Shown here: one piece after another, positions 25,276 through 35,320 of the stretch
How positions within the stretch are numbered: position 1 is the stretch's first letter
How the letters are laid out: the number at the start of each line of letters is the position of its first letter
Assembly (NCBI RefSeq): GCF_029223485.1
Contig: NZ_JARHTP010000003.1
Location: forward strand, 372,001-436,000
From: Streptomyces coacervatus
GTDB lineage: Bacteria > Actinomycetota > Actinomycetes > Streptomycetales > Streptomycetaceae
DNA: 64,000 bases
Direction of reading: 5' to 3'
The notes under the pieces: model-generated
Seen by the model: only the letters and a program-made list of their open reading frames with translations
Databases searched by the model: none
Told to the model about the DNA's origin: nothing
Made by a program: the position numbers and the translations under genes

Positions 25276-26958
25276 GTGACCAGTCGATACAGAGCACCCG
25301 CGCACGCCGCCTCGCCGTCCGAGGCCGCCAACTCGCTTTCCCCGCGCCGCCGTACGGTCGTCAAGGCCGCGGCGGCCACTGCTGTCCTGGCCGGCCCGCT
25401 CGCCGCCGCGCTCCCCGCCCGCGCCGCCGCGGACGCCCCCGCCTTCCTGCACGGCGTCGCCTCCGGGGACCCGCTGCCCGACGGCATCCTGCTGTGGACC
25501 CGGGTGACGCCCACCGCCGAGGCGATACCCGGGTCCGGGCTCGGCCCGGACACCGAGGTCAGCTGGATCGTCGCCAGGGACAAGGCCCTGACGAACGTCG
25601 TCGCGAAGGGTTCGACCACCGCGAGTGCCGCCTCCGACCACACCGTCAAGGCGGACATACGGGGCCTGGCGCCGGCCACCGACTACTGGTTCCGCTTCTC
25701 CGCCGGCGGCACCGACTCCCCGGTCGCCCGCACCCGCACGGCGCCCGCCGCCGACGCCGCCGTGCCGGGCCTGCGCTTCGGCGTGGTCACCTGCGCCAAC
25801 TGGGAGGCCGGCTACTTCGCCTCGTACCGCCATCTCGCGGCCCGCAACGACCTGGACGCCTGGCTGCACCTCGGCGACTACATCTACGAGTACAAGTCCG
25901 GCGAGTACGCGGCGCGCGGCACGGTCGTCCGCCCGCACGCGCCGACGAACGAGATCATCACGCTCGCCGACTACCGCACCCGGCACGGCAAGTACAAGAC
26001 CGACCCCGATCTGCAGGCCCTGCACCACAAGGCGCCCGTCGTCGCGATCTGGGACGACCACGAGTTCGCCGACAACGCGTGGTCCGGCGGTGCGGTCAAC
26101 CACACCGAGGGCGCCGAGGGCGCCTGGACCGACCGCAAGGCCGCCGCCAAACAGGCCTACTTCGAGTGGATGCCGGTCCGCCCGGCGATCGCGGGCACCA
26201 CCTACCGCCGGCTGCGGTTCGGCAAGCTCGCCGACCTGTCCCTGCTCGACCTGCGCTCCTTCCGCTCGCAGCAGGCCTCCTCGGGCAGCGGCTCGGTCGA
26301 CGACCCGAACCGTACGATCACCGGGCGCGCCCAACTCGACTGGCTGAAGGCCAACTTGAAGGCCTCCGACACCACCTGGCGGCTGGTCGGCAACTCGGTG
26401 ATGATCGCCCCCTTCGTCATCGGCTCGCTCACCGCCGACCTGCTGAAGCCGCTGGCCAAGCTGCTCGACCTGCCGCAGGACGGCATCGGCGTCAATACCG
26501 ACCAGTGGGACGGCTACACCCACGACCGGCGCGAGCTGCTGGATCTCCTGCACTCGAACAACATCGGCAACACCGTCTTCCTGACCGGCGACATCCACAT
26601 GTCGTGGGCCAATGACGTGCCGATCGACGCAGGCACCTACCCGCTGTCGCCGTCGGCCGCCACCGAGTTCGTCATCACCTCGGTGACCTCCGACAACCTC
26701 GACGACATCGTGAAGGTCCCCGAGGGCACGGTCTCCGCGATCGCCGCGCCGATCATCAAGGCGGCCAACCGGCACGTCCACTGGGTCGACACCGACCGCC
26801 ACGGCTACGGCGTCCTGGACATCACCGCCGACCGGGCGCAGATGGACTACTACGTCCTGTCGGACCGCACGGATGCGGGCGCGACCTCCTCCTGGGAGCG
26901 TTCGTACCGCACGCGCACCGGCACGCAGAAGGTCGAGCGGACGTACGACCCCGTATAG
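25276..26958 (+). CDS. phoD: PhoD-type alkaline phosphatase/phosphodiesterase, Tat-exported
   Basis: A secreted calcium/iron metalloenzyme that releases phosphate from esters. It has 560 residues with a twin-arginine signal ([13 protein letters not shown], then a hydrophobic stretch ending ALPARA, about residues 22-50). An N-terminal fibronectin-like domain is followed by the catalytic domain: VTCANWEAG with the iron-ligand cysteine, [20 protein letters not shown] and [11 protein letters not shown]. In Streptomyces PhoD is under PhoR-PhoP control; I do not see a clean PHO box in the 30 bp after the upstream terminator. No Shine-Dalgarno precedes GTG at 25276, and TAACCT lies 8 bases upstream, so it may be leaderless. 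Confidence 0.93.
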   Translation: MTSRYRAPAHAASPSEAANSLSPRRRTVVKAAAATAVLAGPLAAALPARAAADAPAFLHGVASGDPLPDGILLWTRVTPTAEAIPGSGLGPDTEVSWIVARDKALTNVVAKGSTTASAASDHTVKADIRGLAPATDYWFRFSAGGTDSPVARTRTAPAADAAVPGLRFGVVTCANWEAGYFASYRHLAARNDLDAWLHLGDYIYEYKSGEYAARGTVVRPHAPTNEIITLADYRTRHGKYKTDPDLQALHHKAPVVAIWDDHEFADNAWSGGAVNHTEGAEGAWTDRKAAAKQAYFEWMPVRPAIAGTTYRRLRFGKLADLSLLDLRSFRSQQASSGSGSVDDPNRTITGRAQLDWLKANLKASDTTWRLVGNSVMIAPFVIGSLTADLLKPLAKLLDLPQDGIGVNTDQWDGYTHDRRELLDLLHSNNIGNTVFLTGDIHMSWANDVPIDAGTYPLSPSAATEFVITSVTSDNLDDIVKVPEGTVSAIAAPIIKAANRHVHWVDTDRHGYGVLDITADRAQMDYYVLSDRTDAGATSSWERSYRTRTGTQKVERTYDPV

Positions 26959-26965
26959 AGGTTTC

Positions 26966-27535
26966 CTAGAGGGTGTCGAGGAAGCCGAGCGCCACCCGCC
27001 AGGTGGCCTCGGCCGCCTCCTCGTCGTAGTCCGGCAGCCCGGGGTCGGTGTAGAGGTGCCCGGCTCCGGCGTATCTGTAGATCTCCACGTCCGCGCCCGC
27101 TCTGCCCATCTGCAGATACCAGGCGCTCAGCCAGTCGTCCGTCTCGAACGGGTCCGGCTCGGCGACATGCAGCTGTACCGGCAGGTCGTCTACGGACGCA
27201 TTGGGCGCGATGTCCGACGTGCCGTGCAGGAGGAGCAGCCCGCGGGCCTTCTCGTCGCCGAGCGCGAGGGTCTGCGCGATGGAGGCGCCGAGCGAGAACC
27301 CGGCGTACACAAGCCCCCGCTCCGAGTAGGCCGCGGCGGCCAGCACGGCTCTCTTGAGCAGCTCTTCCTTGCCGATCTCGTCCTTGAAGGCCATGCCCTC
27401 CTCGACCGTCTCGAACGTACGCCCGTCGAAGAGGTCCGGTGTCCACACCTCGTGCCCGGCGCCGCGCAGCCGGTCCGCGGCCTCGCGCACCGCGGGCCTC
27501 GGACCGAAGGTCGAGTGAAAGAGCAAGATGTTCAT
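26966..27535 (-). CDS. Dienelactone hydrolase-family alpha/beta hydrolase
   Basis: A 189-residue single-domain hydrolase. The nucleophile elbow is GFSLGAS, in which serine takes the place of the cysteine usual in true dienelactone hydrolases. The aspartate is probably in EPDPFE and the histidine in GAGHLYTDPG. Length and order fit the family. The substrate is unknown. ATG at 27535 is chosen because the protein then begins MNILLFHSTFGPRP, the first beta strand. It converges with phoD, 7 bp apart. Confidence 0.83.
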   Translation of the reverse strand: MNILLFHSTFGPRPAVREAADRLRGAGHEVWTPDLFDGRTFETVEEGMAFKDEIGKEELLKRAVLAAAAYSERGLVYAGFSLGASIAQTLALGDEKARGLLLLHGTSDIAPNASVDDLPVQLHVAEPDPFETDDWLSAWYLQMGRAGADVEIYRYAGAGHLYTDPGLPDYDEEAAEATWRVALGFLDTL

Positions 27536-27642
27536 GAAGCCATGGTGCCAGCCGGGACTGACAACGCCGCCCGGCGGCCGTGTCCCCTCCGAACCTGAAC
27601 TCACATGTTCATGACCCCCCGGGTCCGGTTAGGTTCGCAGGC

Positions 27643-28743
27643 ATGGAGAACGTACTGCGCCCGCTGATCGTGATCGGTGGCTCGGTCGTGCTCACGCTGC
27701 TCATCGGCTGGGCCACCGACCTGCTGCTGCGCAAGGCCGACGAGCGGCACGGCGAGACCCCGCTGTGGGGGCTGCTGCGCCGCGGTCGCATCCCCTACCA
27801 GCTGGTGCTGTGCTCGGCCATGCTCAGAGGCTCCTACGACCAGGCGCAACTGCTGCAGGAGCACAAGGTCGGCGTCGGGCGGACGCTGACCCTGGTGCTG
27901 ATCGGGTCGACGGCCTGGCTGGTGATCCGTATCGCGGCGGCCGTCGTGGAAACGTCCTACAGCCGTTACGCCCGCGTCCACCGCGATCCGGCCCGGGTGC
28001 GGCGCGTGCGTACCCAGGTGTCGCTGATCATGCGGGTGGTCTCCGCGGTCGTGGGTGTGGTGGCCGCGGCCTCGATGCTGCTGACGTTCCCGGCGATGCG
28101 CGCGGCGGGTGCCTCGCTGCTGGCCTCGGCCGGCATCCTCGGCATCGTCGCCGGTGTCGCCGCCCAGTCGACGCTCAGCAACCTGTTCGCGGGGCTGCAG
28201 ATCGCCTTCGGCGACATGGTGCGCCTCGGCGACACGGTCGTCGTGGACGGCGAGTGGGGCACGGTCGAGGAGATCACGCTGACGTTCCTGACCGTGCGGA
28301 CGTGGGACGAGCGCCGGATCACGATGCCGGTCTCGTACTTCACCTCGAAGCCCTTCGAGAACTGGTCCCGCGGCGGCACCGAGATGACGGGCATCGTCTT
28401 CTGGCACCTCGACCACTCGGCGCCGGTGGAGCTGATGCGCGAGAAGCTCCGCGACATCCTGCGCGAGTGCCCCGCCTGGGACGGCCGCGACTACGGCCTG
28501 GCCGTCACGGACACCACCCCGAACACCATGCAGGTGCGGGCCCTGGTGACGGCCAAGGACGCGAACGACATATGGACGGTACGGGTCACGGTCCGCGAGC
28601 AGATGGTCCGCTGGCTGTGCGAGCAGCACCCGTACGCCCTGCCCCGGGTCAACATGTCGGACGCGGCCCTGCCGTCGAGCCGGCGCTCCCCCGACGGCGC
28701 GACACGCCATACGCACGAGCCGCCGAGGACGGGCCGCGGCTGA
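27643..28743 (+). CDS. MscS-family small-conductance mechanosensitive channel
   Basis: A 366-residue membrane protein that relieves osmotic pressure. About four hydrophobic segments precede the pore helix ASLLASAGILGIVAGVAAQS and the conserved LSNLFAGLQIAFGDMVRLGD; the beta domain continues with VDGEWGTVEEITLTFLTVRT. The cytosolic C-terminus ends in a polar tail. ATG at 27643 is 7 bases after TAGGTT, with no convincing Shine-Dalgarno, so it may be leaderless. Confidence 0.9.
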   Translation: MENVLRPLIVIGGSVVLTLLIGWATDLLLRKADERHGETPLWGLLRRGRIPYQLVLCSAMLRGSYDQAQLLQEHKVGVGRTLTLVLIGSTAWLVIRIAAAVVETSYSRYARVHRDPARVRRVRTQVSLIMRVVSAVVGVVAAASMLLTFPAMRAAGASLLASAGILGIVAGVAAQSTLSNLFAGLQIAFGDMVRLGDTVVVDGEWGTVEEITLTFLTVRTWDERRITMPVSYFTSKPFENWSRGGTEMTGIVFWHLDHSAPVELMREKLRDILRECPAWDGRDYGLAVTDTTPNTMQVRALVTAKDANDIWTVRVTVREQMVRWLCEQHPYALPRVNMSDAALPSSRRSPDGATRHTHEPPRTGRG

Positions 28744-28759
28744 AAACCTGTGCACGGCC

Positions 28760-29500
28760 TCAGTGGCCGCGCTCCGCACCCCCGTTGACCTGCACAACCT
28801 GCGAGGTGACATGCCCGGCACCCGGAGAGGCGAGCCAGTGCAGGGTCGCGGCCACGTCGCCGGGGGTGCCGGCGCGCTTGTTCAGGGTGTCGTCGACGAG
28901 CCGTTCGCGCCGCGCGGGGTCGATCCGCGGCCCGAAGAACTCGGTGTCCTCGATGTACCCGGGCGCGACCACGTTGGCGGTGATCCCGCGCGGCCCCAGC
29001 TCCCGGGCGAGGTCATGGGCGTACGGGTGCAGCGCGGCCTTGGCTCCCGCGTACGCCCCGCTGCCGGACCCCCGGTAGGCGGCGATGGAGCTGACGAACA
29101 GCACCCGTCCGCCAGGAGTGGCGAGCCGGTCCTTCAGGGCCTCGGTCAGCAGGGCCGCGGTCAGGGTGTTGATACGGAAGTTCACGGTCCAGTTGTGCGC
29201 GACCCGGTCGAGGGGATCCTCGCTCTCCGACCCGGGCTCCAGATGCCCGGCGCCACCGGCACTGTGGATCAGCACGTCCACGGTCCCGAACTCCCGTTCC
29301 ACAAGGCCGGCGACCCCACGCACGGCGCGTGGATCACTCAGATCCCCCGCATACGACAGCGCCCCCGGCACCCCGGCCTTCTCCAGCACCTCCACCCGGC
29401 GCCCGAGCAGCAGGACCCGATCCCCGTCCGCCGCGAAGACCTGCGCCGCGGCAAGTCCGATCCCCGTACCACCACCGCTGATGACGACATTGCGAGCCAT
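28760..29500 (-). CDS. Short-chain dehydrogenase/reductase (SDR)
   Basis: A 246-residue NAD(P)-dependent oxidoreductase. The cofactor motif is SGGGTGIGLA at the N-terminus, the catalytic serine lies in FVSSIAAYRG, and Y-x3-K in AYAGAKAAL. The end, VVQVNGGAERGH, matches classical SDRs. The substrate cannot be told. No Shine-Dalgarno; TAGGGT ends 6 bases before the ATG, another leaderless candidate. Convergent with the MscS gene, 16 bp apart. Confidence 0.88.
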   Translation of the reverse strand: MARNVVISGGGTGIGLAAAQVFAADGDRVLLLGRRVEVLEKAGVPGALSYAGDLSDPRAVRGVAGLVEREFGTVDVLIHSAGGAGHLEPGSESEDPLDRVAHNWTVNFRINTLTAALLTEALKDRLATPGGRVLFVSSIAAYRGSGSGAYAGAKAALHPYAHDLARELGPRGITANVVAPGYIEDTEFFGPRIDPARRERLVDDTLNKRAGTPGDVAATLHWLASPGAGHVTSQVVQVNGGAERGH

Positions 29501-29580
29501 GATCCGACCCTACGCACCGCACGCGGACGGGTCGCTGCTTTTACACGCCCGCCATGCGCAGATCATGAACAGCGTCCCGC

Positions 29581-31167
29581 TCACCGCAGACTGCGCACGT
29601 CGAGATGGCGAAGCACCCGGTCCACGATCTCCGGATCCGCCCCGGGCTCGCTGCGCGCCGCGAGCACCTCGTGCCGTGCCGCGCTCAGCATTTCGCCCTG
29701 GATCCGCCGCACCCGCTTCAGCCGGCGCACCCGGTGTTCATGCGCCTCCCGCCGCTCCTCGTCCCCCATGTCCGGGCTGATCCGCACCCCGATGTCGAAG
29801 GCCCGCCGCAGCATCTGCTCGGACAGCTCCTCCGGAAGCTCCTCGACCTGCTCGATCTCCTTCAGCCGCCGCTTGGCCGCCCTGGCCGCCCGGACGGCGA
29901 GGGCCTTCTCGAAGTCCTTCTCCCGCTCCGTGTCGGCCTGCACCCCCAGCCGCTTCACCAGCCACGGCAGGGTCAGCCCCTGGAGCACCAGCGTCCCCAT
30001 GATCACCCCGAACGCGATGAACACGATCTCGTCCCGGTCGGGGAAGGCCGAACCGTCGTCGGTGGTCAGCGGAATCGCCAGCGCCAGCGCCACCGAGGCC
30101 ACGCCCCGCATCCCCGACCACCACATGACGACGGTCTCCCGCAAGCTCATCGGGATGTCCTCGTCGTAGTCCCGTTTCGCGTGCAGCCGCTTGGTGAGCC
30201 AGGTCGCCGGCAGCAGGTACACCAGCCGTACGACGACCACCACGGCCACGATCACGCCCGCCCAGCCGAGCATCTCGCCCCATCGCCCGGACGCCGTCCG
30301 CACGGCGTTGTGCAGTTCGAGGCCGATCAGCCCGAAGGCGACGCCCGTGACGAGCGTGTCGACGATGTCCCAGAACGCATGCCCGGTCAGCCGTGTCATC
30401 ACATCGTCGGCGTCGGTGGCGTACTCGGCGAGGAACAGCGCGGTCGTGAGGACGGCGAGCACCCCGGACCCGTGCAGTTCCTCGGCAAGCACATACGACG
30501 CGTACGGCACGAGCAGTGTCATCCCGATCTGCAGGGTCGGGTCGCCCAGCAGATCCATGAGCTTGTTGGCGCCCCAGCCGAGGGCGAGCCCGACCGCCAC
30601 GGCCACCACGGCGGAGAGCACCAGGTCGAGCGCGGCGCGCCCCGGTGCGAAGGTGCCGCTGACGGCTGCGGCGATCGCCACGTGGTACAGCACGATCGCC
30701 GTGACGTCGTTGAACAGGCCCTCGCCCTCCAGGATGGACACCAGCCTGCGCGGCAACCCCAGTTGCCCGGCGACCGCGGTCGCGGCGACCGGGTCGGGCG
30801 GCGCGACGAGCGCACCGAGCGCCACCGCGGCGGCGACGGACAGCCCCGGCACGATCGCGTGTGCCACCAGGGCCACGCACACGGTGGTGACGAACACGAG
30901 CGCCACCGCCAGCAGGAAGATCGGCCGCCGATTGGCCGCGAACTGCCGCCAGGACGTGCGCCGCACCGCCGCGTACAGCAGCGGCGGGAGCAGCAGAGGC
31001 AGGATCAGCTCCGGCGGAACGTCGACGTTCGGCACAAAGTCGAGTACGGCGAGCACGATCCCGAGGAGCGTCATCAGCACCGGCGCCGGCAGCCCGAACC
31101 GGTCCCCGACCGGGACGCTCACCAGGGCCCCGAGCAACAGCACGAACAACAGGGCCAACTGATCCAC
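29581..31167 (-). CDS. CPA1-family Na+/H+ antiporter
   Basis: A 528-residue cation/proton exchanger with about 12 membrane helices. The ion-binding region shows APPDPVAATAVA and GEGLFNDVTAIVLYH, the latter with the ND pair of NhaP/NHE-type carriers. The last 130 residues are a charged cytosolic regulatory tail rich in Arg and Glu (RAARAAKRRLKEIEQVEELP). It would serve pH and sodium homeostasis. It stands between the SDR and GNAT genes with gaps of about 80 bp on each side. Confidence 0.9.
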   Translation of the reverse strand: MDQLALLFVLLLGALVSVPVGDRFGLPAPVLMTLLGIVLAVLDFVPNVDVPPELILPLLLPPLLYAAVRRTSWRQFAANRRPIFLLAVALVFVTTVCVALVAHAIVPGLSVAAAVALGALVAPPDPVAATAVAGQLGLPRRLVSILEGEGLFNDVTAIVLYHVAIAAAVSGTFAPGRAALDLVLSAVVAVAVGLALGWGANKLMDLLGDPTLQIGMTLLVPYASYVLAEELHGSGVLAVLTTALFLAEYATDADDVMTRLTGHAFWDIVDTLVTGVAFGLIGLELHNAVRTASGRWGEMLGWAGVIVAVVVVVRLVYLLPATWLTKRLHAKRDYDEDIPMSLRETVVMWWSGMRGVASVALALAIPLTTDDGSAFPDRDEIVFIAFGVIMGTLVLQGLTLPWLVKRLGVQADTEREKDFEKALAVRAARAAKRRLKEIEQVEELPEELSEQMLRRAFDIGVRISPDMGDEERREAHEHRVRRLKRVRRIQGEMLSAARHEVLAARSEPGADPEIVDRVLRHLDVRSLR

Positions 31168-31254
31168 GGTCAGCGCTCCGGGAAGGTCGACGTACGGGCA
31201 GCAGTGCTCAAGCCTGCCACGCCGCCTTCCCCACCAGCGTTTTCGGCCCCTCGG

Positions 31255-31728
31255 CTACAGAGCGCGCCGCATCGCCCGGTGCGGGATGCCCGCCTCCGGG
31301 TACTCCGGCCCGTACGCCTCGTATCCCAGCCGCTCGTAGAACCCGAGCGCATGCGTCTGCGCATGCAGATCCACGGCCGCGAGCCCACGCGCGCGTGCCG
31401 CGTCCTCGATGGCCCGCACGAGGGCGACGCCGACACCCAGTCCGCGGGCCTCCTTGGCGACAGCGAGCCGCCCGAGCGAGCCCACCGTCAGATCCCCGTC
31501 GACCTTCGCCGCGGCCGCCTCCCCGTGCAGCAGCCGCCCGGTGCCGAGCGACACCCCGTCCTCCCGCACGGCCAGCACATGCACGGCTACGGCGTCGTAC
31601 GCGTCGTACTCAAGATCCTCCGGCACGCCCTGATCGCCGACGAAGACCTCCTTGCGCACTGAGAAGCACGCCTCCAGGTCGGCAGGGTCCACGGCGACGC
31701 GCACCACGTACGCGTGCGTGCCGCTCAT
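31255..31728 (-). CDS. GNAT-family N-acetyltransferase (ElaA-like)
   Basis: A 157-residue acetyl-CoA-dependent acyltransferase. [20 protein letters not shown] near the N-terminus is typical of the ElaA branch. The acetyl-CoA loop is [18 protein letters not shown] (the R-x2-G-x-G pattern), and [14 protein letters not shown] closes the fold. The acceptor is unknown. The start overlaps the stop of the pseudouridine synthase gene (4 bp), so the two are co-translated. Confidence 0.87.
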   Translation of the reverse strand: MSGTHAYVVRVAVDPADLEACFSVRKEVFVGDQGVPEDLEYDAYDAVAVHVLAVREDGVSLGTGRLLHGEAAAAKVDGDLTVGSLGRLAVAKEARGLGVGVALVRAIEDAARARGLAAVDLHAQTHALGFYERLGYEAYGPEYPEAGIPHRAMRRAL

Positions 31729-32669
31729 CCGTAGGTCTCCTCACGGACCTGGTCCAGGGCCTTCTGCAGATCGGCGGGGTAGTCGCTCTCGAACTCCACC
31801 CACTGCCCGTCCCCGGGGTGCTCGAAGCCGAGCCGCACGGCGTGCAGCCACTGGCGGCTCAGCTGCAGCCGCTTGGCGAGCGTCGGGTCGGCGCCGTACG
31901 TCAGATCGCCGACGCACGGGTGCCGGTGGGCGGCCATGTGGACACGGATCTGGTGGGTGCGCCCGGTCTCGAGCTTGACGTCGAGGAGCGAGGCGGCACG
32001 GAAGGCCTCGATGAGGTCGTAGTGCGTGACGGACGGCTTTCCGTCGGCCGTGACCGCCCACTTGTAGTCGTGGTTGGGGTGGCGGCCGATCGGCGCGTCG
32101 ATGGTGCCGCTGGTCGGGTCGGGGTGGCCCTGCACGAGCGTGTGGTAGCGCTTGTCGACCGTGCGCTCCTTGAACTGGCGCTTGAGCGAGGTGTACGCGC
32201 GCTCCGACTTGGCCACGGCCATCAGGCCCGAGGTGCCGACGTCGAGGCGGTGCACGATGCCCTGGCGCTCGGCGGCGCCGGAGGTGGAGATGCGGTAGCC
32301 GGCGGCAGCGAGCCCACCGATGACGGTCGGTCCGGTCCAGCCGGGACTCGGATGCGCGGCGACACCGACCGGCTTGACGATCACGACCACGTCATCGTCG
32401 TCGTACACGATCTCCATGCCCTCGACCGGCTCCGCGACGATCTGCACGGGCGCGGGTGCCGACGGCATCTCGACCTCGAGCCAGGCCCCGCCGTGCACCC
32501 GCTCGGACTTTCCGACCACCGAGCCGTCGACCGTGACCTTCCCCGCCGCGGCAAGCTCCGCGGCCTTGGTACGGGAGAAGCCGAACATGCGGGAGATGGC
32601 GGCGTCTACGCGCTCGCCCTCCAGGCCGTCGGGCACGGGCAGGGTACGGATCTCGGGAATCGTGCTCAC
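31725..32669 (-). CDS. RluA/RluD-family 23S rRNA pseudouridine synthase
   Basis: A 314-residue RNA-modifying enzyme. An N-terminal S4 RNA-binding domain ([21 protein letters not shown] to about residue 75) is followed by the catalytic domain with the nucleophilic aspartate in [30 protein letters not shown] is the conserved RNA-binding segment. The two-domain layout fits RluD, which modifies helix 69 of 23S rRNA, but the exact target is inferred. It follows lspA by 58 bp, as is common in bacteria. Confidence 0.9.
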   Translation of the reverse strand: MSTIPEIRTLPVPDGLEGERVDAAISRMFGFSRTKAAELAAAGKVTVDGSVVGKSERVHGGAWLEVEMPSAPAPVQIVAEPVEGMEIVYDDDDVVVIVKPVGVAAHPSPGWTGPTVIGGLAAAGYRISTSGAAERQGIVHRLDVGTSGLMAVAKSERAYTSLKRQFKERTVDKRYHTLVQGHPDPTSGTIDAPIGRHPNHDYKWAVTADGKPSVTHYDLIEAFRAASLLDVKLETGRTHQIRVHMAAHRHPCVGDLTYGADPTLAKRLQLSRQWLHAVRLGFEHPGDGQWVEFESDYPADLQKALDQVREETYG

Positions 32670-32727
32670 CCGTCGAGTATGCAGGACACCGCCGACGGCC
32701 CCGACCGAGCCTGTGGAAAACCCGGGC

Positions 32728-33303
32728 TCAGTCCTTGTGGACGGTCCCGTCCGGGTCGAGCCCCTTGAAGGACAGCAGCACGATCAGGATGCCGCCGCAG
32801 ACGATCGCCGAGTCGGCCAGGTTGAAGACGGCGAAGCCCTTGGGCGAGATGAAGTCGACGACCGCGCCCTCGAAGACGCCGGGCGAGCGGAAGATCCGGT
32901 CGGTGAGGTTGCCGAGCGCGCCGCCGAGCAGCAGGCCGAGCGCGATCGCCCAGGGCAGGCTGTAGAGCTTGCGGGCGAGCCGGGCGATCACCACGATCAC
33001 GGCCGCCGCGATCACCGTGAAGATCACGGTGAAGGCCTCGCCGAAGCCGAAGGCCGCGCCCGCGTTGCGGATCGCCTCGAACTGCAGCCAGTCCCCGATG
33101 ATCTGGATCGGCGCGTGGTGCTCCAGCTTGGCGACCACGATCATCTTGCTGACCAGGTCGAGGGCGTACGCGAACGCGGCGACCGCGAACAGCACGGCGA
33201 TACGGCGCTTGCCCCTGGGGCGCGCGGTCTCGCCCTGCTCCGCCTCGGCCCCCGCCGCCTCTGGGGTATCCGGCGTACCGATGATGCGCTCCGCCTCTGC
33301 CAC
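32728..33303 (-). CDS. lspA: Lipoprotein signal peptidase (signal peptidase II)
   Basis: A membrane aspartyl protease that removes signal peptides from diacylated prolipoproteins. It has 191 residues with four transmembrane helices and an N-terminal cytosolic tail of about 35 residues. The two catalytic aspartates lie in [13 protein letters not shown] and [16 protein letters not shown] is also conserved. GTG at 33303 is used. The upstream neighbour is the DksA-type gene and the downstream one the RluD-type gene. Confidence 0.95.
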   Translation of the reverse strand: MAEAERIIGTPDTPEAAGAEAEQGETARPRGKRRIAVLFAVAAFAYALDLVSKMIVVAKLEHHAPIQIIGDWLQFEAIRNAGAAFGFGEAFTVIFTVIAAAVIVVIARLARKLYSLPWAIALGLLLGGALGNLTDRIFRSPGVFEGAVVDFISPKGFAVFNLADSAIVCGGILIVLLSFKGLDPDGTVHKD

Positions 33304-33364
33304 GTGAGTCCCTCAACCTAGATACCTGCCTCGGGACGAGGGTACGACACGCCTCCGTGGTCCC

Positions 33365-34720
33365 TCAGTACCGGCGTTCCTGCTTCTGCTTGCACTCCAC
33401 GCACAGGGTGGCCCGCGGGAACGCCTGCATCCGGGCCTTGCCGATGGGATTGCCGCAGTTCTCGCAGAGACCGTAGGTACCGGCATCCAGCCGCACCAGG
33501 GCGCGCTCGGTCTGCGTGAGCATCTCGCGCGCGTTGGCCGCGAGAGCCAGCTCGTGCTCGCGCGTGATGTTCTTGGTGCCGGTGTCCGCCTGGTCGTCGC
33601 CCGCACCGTCCCCGGAGTCCCGCATCAGGCCGGCGACAGCGTTCTCTGACGTGGTGATCTCGTCGCGCAGCCGCTGCACCTCGGACAGCAGCTCGGCACG
33701 GGCCTCCTCGACCTCCTCCGGGGTCCAGGGGTCCTCACCGGGGCGCACCGCAAGCTCGCCCGGCTCCGCCGCGGCGACGCGTGCCTTGGGTACGGCGGTC
33801 TTGGCCGCCGTGGCCGTGCCAGGAGTCTTCTTCGCAACCACCGTCGTGGCTCCCGTCTGCTCCGCGGCCTTGGCCGCGCCCGCTTTCTTGGCCGTACTCT
33901 TCCTGCCCACACGTTTCGCGCCCACGGCCTTGCCGACCGCCCGCTTGGAGGCGCCGCTCTTCGCCTCCGCGGCCTTGTCGGCCCCCCGCTCCGTGCCCGC
34001 GCTCTTCGTGGTCGTGCCTGTCCTGGCCTCGGCCTTTCTGCCCGCGGACTTCTCCGCCGCGGCCCTACCGACGACGTCCTTCCCGCCGGAACGCTGCTCA
34101 GAACCGCGCGCTTCGTCGGCGCCCTCTGTGGCGGCGGTCTTCCCGGTCACGGCCTTCTTGGCTGCGCCCTTCTTGGCGGCCGCCTTCTTCGCCACCGCCT
34201 CCTTCTTGGCGCCGACCGGCTCAGCGCCCCCTTCGGGAACGGCTGACTTACCGGCCCCCGCCTTGTCGGCCGCCGCTTTCCCGGCAGCCGCCTTCTTTGC
34301 GACTGTCTTCCTCGCCTCGGCCTTCTTCGCCGCAGCCTTCGTCGTGGCCGCCTTCTTCTCTGCGTCGTCCCTGCCGGCCGCCTCCTTGCCGCCCCCCACG
34401 CTCCGCGTCCCAGCAGGTCTCTCGGGCCCCTCCTCCGCGGTCGCCCCCTGAGGAGCCGTCTCGGCGACGGTCGCCTTCTTGGTGCCGCTCTTCTTCGCCG
34501 GAGCCGTCTCCCTGGCTGCGCCCGGTCCTTCCCCGCCCGCGGCCCCCCGAACCGTCTTCACCGGCCGCGCGGTCTTCCCTGCCGCAGCCGCGGTGGCCGC
34601 ATGCGCCGCAGCTCCTCCCCGCGTGCTCTTCTTGCCGCTCACATCCTTGGCCGCTCCGCCGGAGGCCGGTGTGGACCCGTCGGACGCCGACTGCTGTACG
34701 GCGGTCTTCTTCGCCACCAT
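33365..34720 (-). CDS. TraR/DksA-type zinc-finger protein with histone H1-like N-terminus
   Basis: A 451-residue protein with two unlike parts. About the first 300 residues are a Lys/Ala-rich low-complexity region with many AKKA-type repeats (for example KKAAAKKGAAKKAVTGK), resembling eukaryotic H1 tails and bacterial Hc1-like DNA-binding proteins. The last 125 residues are a DksA/TraR domain: a coiled coil (EEVEEARAELLSEVQRLRDE) and a four-cysteine zinc finger, CENCGNPIG and TLCVECKQKQ. DksA relatives bind RNA polymerase through the secondary channel, but no DxxDxA tip is visible. AAGGGG lies 8 bases before the ATG. The H1-like part suggests nucleoid binding. Confidence 0.82.
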   Translation of the reverse strand: MVAKKTAVQQSASDGSTPASGGAAKDVSGKKSTRGGAAAHAATAAAAGKTARPVKTVRGAAGGEGPGAARETAPAKKSGTKKATVAETAPQGATAEEGPERPAGTRSVGGGKEAAGRDDAEKKAATTKAAAKKAEARKTVAKKAAAGKAAADKAGAGKSAVPEGGAEPVGAKKEAVAKKAAAKKGAAKKAVTGKTAATEGADEARGSEQRSGGKDVVGRAAAEKSAGRKAEARTGTTTKSAGTERGADKAAEAKSGASKRAVGKAVGAKRVGRKSTAKKAGAAKAAEQTGATTVVAKKTPGTATAAKTAVPKARVAAAEPGELAVRPGEDPWTPEEVEEARAELLSEVQRLRDEITTSENAVAGLMRDSGDGAGDDQADTGTKNITREHELALAANAREMLTQTERALVRLDAGTYGLCENCGNPIGKARMQAFPRATLCVECKQKQERRY

Positions 34721-35013
34721 GGCCGCGGCCCCTTCACATATTGTGATCTTGCACGCGAATCGTGCTGGGACGATAAATCGACTTCAGTCCCGCGGCAACG
34801 GGGCACACCGCCCGATTCGCCCGGCTCGCGCATGCCGCTCCGCAAGCCTGCATGCGTTGTGCCCAGCTCCCCGCGGGGTAATCCGCTGGACCGTCCGTCC
34901 CAGAATCCGAACACGCGTACCGCTCCATTCGGGTCATCTCCGTCCGTACGGCGCCCCCGCCCCCGGAGCGCGAAAACCGGTCGGCCGCTGTCCGCGCGGC
35001 GCCGTACACTGGG
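34721..35013. other. Divergent promoter region between the DksA-type gene and ileS leader
   Basis: About 290 bp without a gene. The left end is relatively AT-rich (about 34735-34790), as expected for the minus-strand promoter. At the right end TACACT (35005-35010) is a good -10 for the ileS leader transcript; I see no clear -35. Nothing else stands out. Confidence 0.5.
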
Positions 35014-35320
35014 CGGAGCGAAAAGCGTGGATGGGGACGAGTAGCGACGTACGCAGCCCAGAGCGACCCGGGGACGGTGGAAGCCCGGGGGCGAGCGCGA
35101 CGTGAAGATCACCCCGGAGCCGCCGGAAGAAAGCCGCAGCCGAAAAGCAGCGGCCGGTAGAACCGGCATCGCGACCCCAATGAGGGGGCTCACCGGAGCG
35201 CGGGATGCACCGGGGAGCCAAGGAGGGTGGTACCGCGGGAGCGCGCCGAAACCGGCGTACAGAAGACAGCTCTCGTCCCTCCGGACGGAAGGCAGCAAGT
35301 CCGCCGGAGGAAGCTCGCTG
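35014..35320 (+). promoter_or_regulatory. ileS T-box leader, translational type
   Basis: A tRNA(Ile)-sensing riboswitch. The T-box consensus AGGGTGGTACCGCGGG lies at 35224-35239, and binds the tRNA acceptor end. In the short Stem I, AGTA (35040-35043) and GAA before ATC (35108-35110) would form the S-turn and expose an isoleucine specifier; GGGG (35033-35036) can pair with CCCC (35112-35115). CCTCCGG (35278-35284) is the exact complement of CCGGAGG (35304-35310), the ribosome site of ileS, so it can hide it. No terminator with a U tract is present. This fits the actinobacterial class II T-box, in which uncharged tRNA frees the Shine-Dalgarno. Confidence 0.9.
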
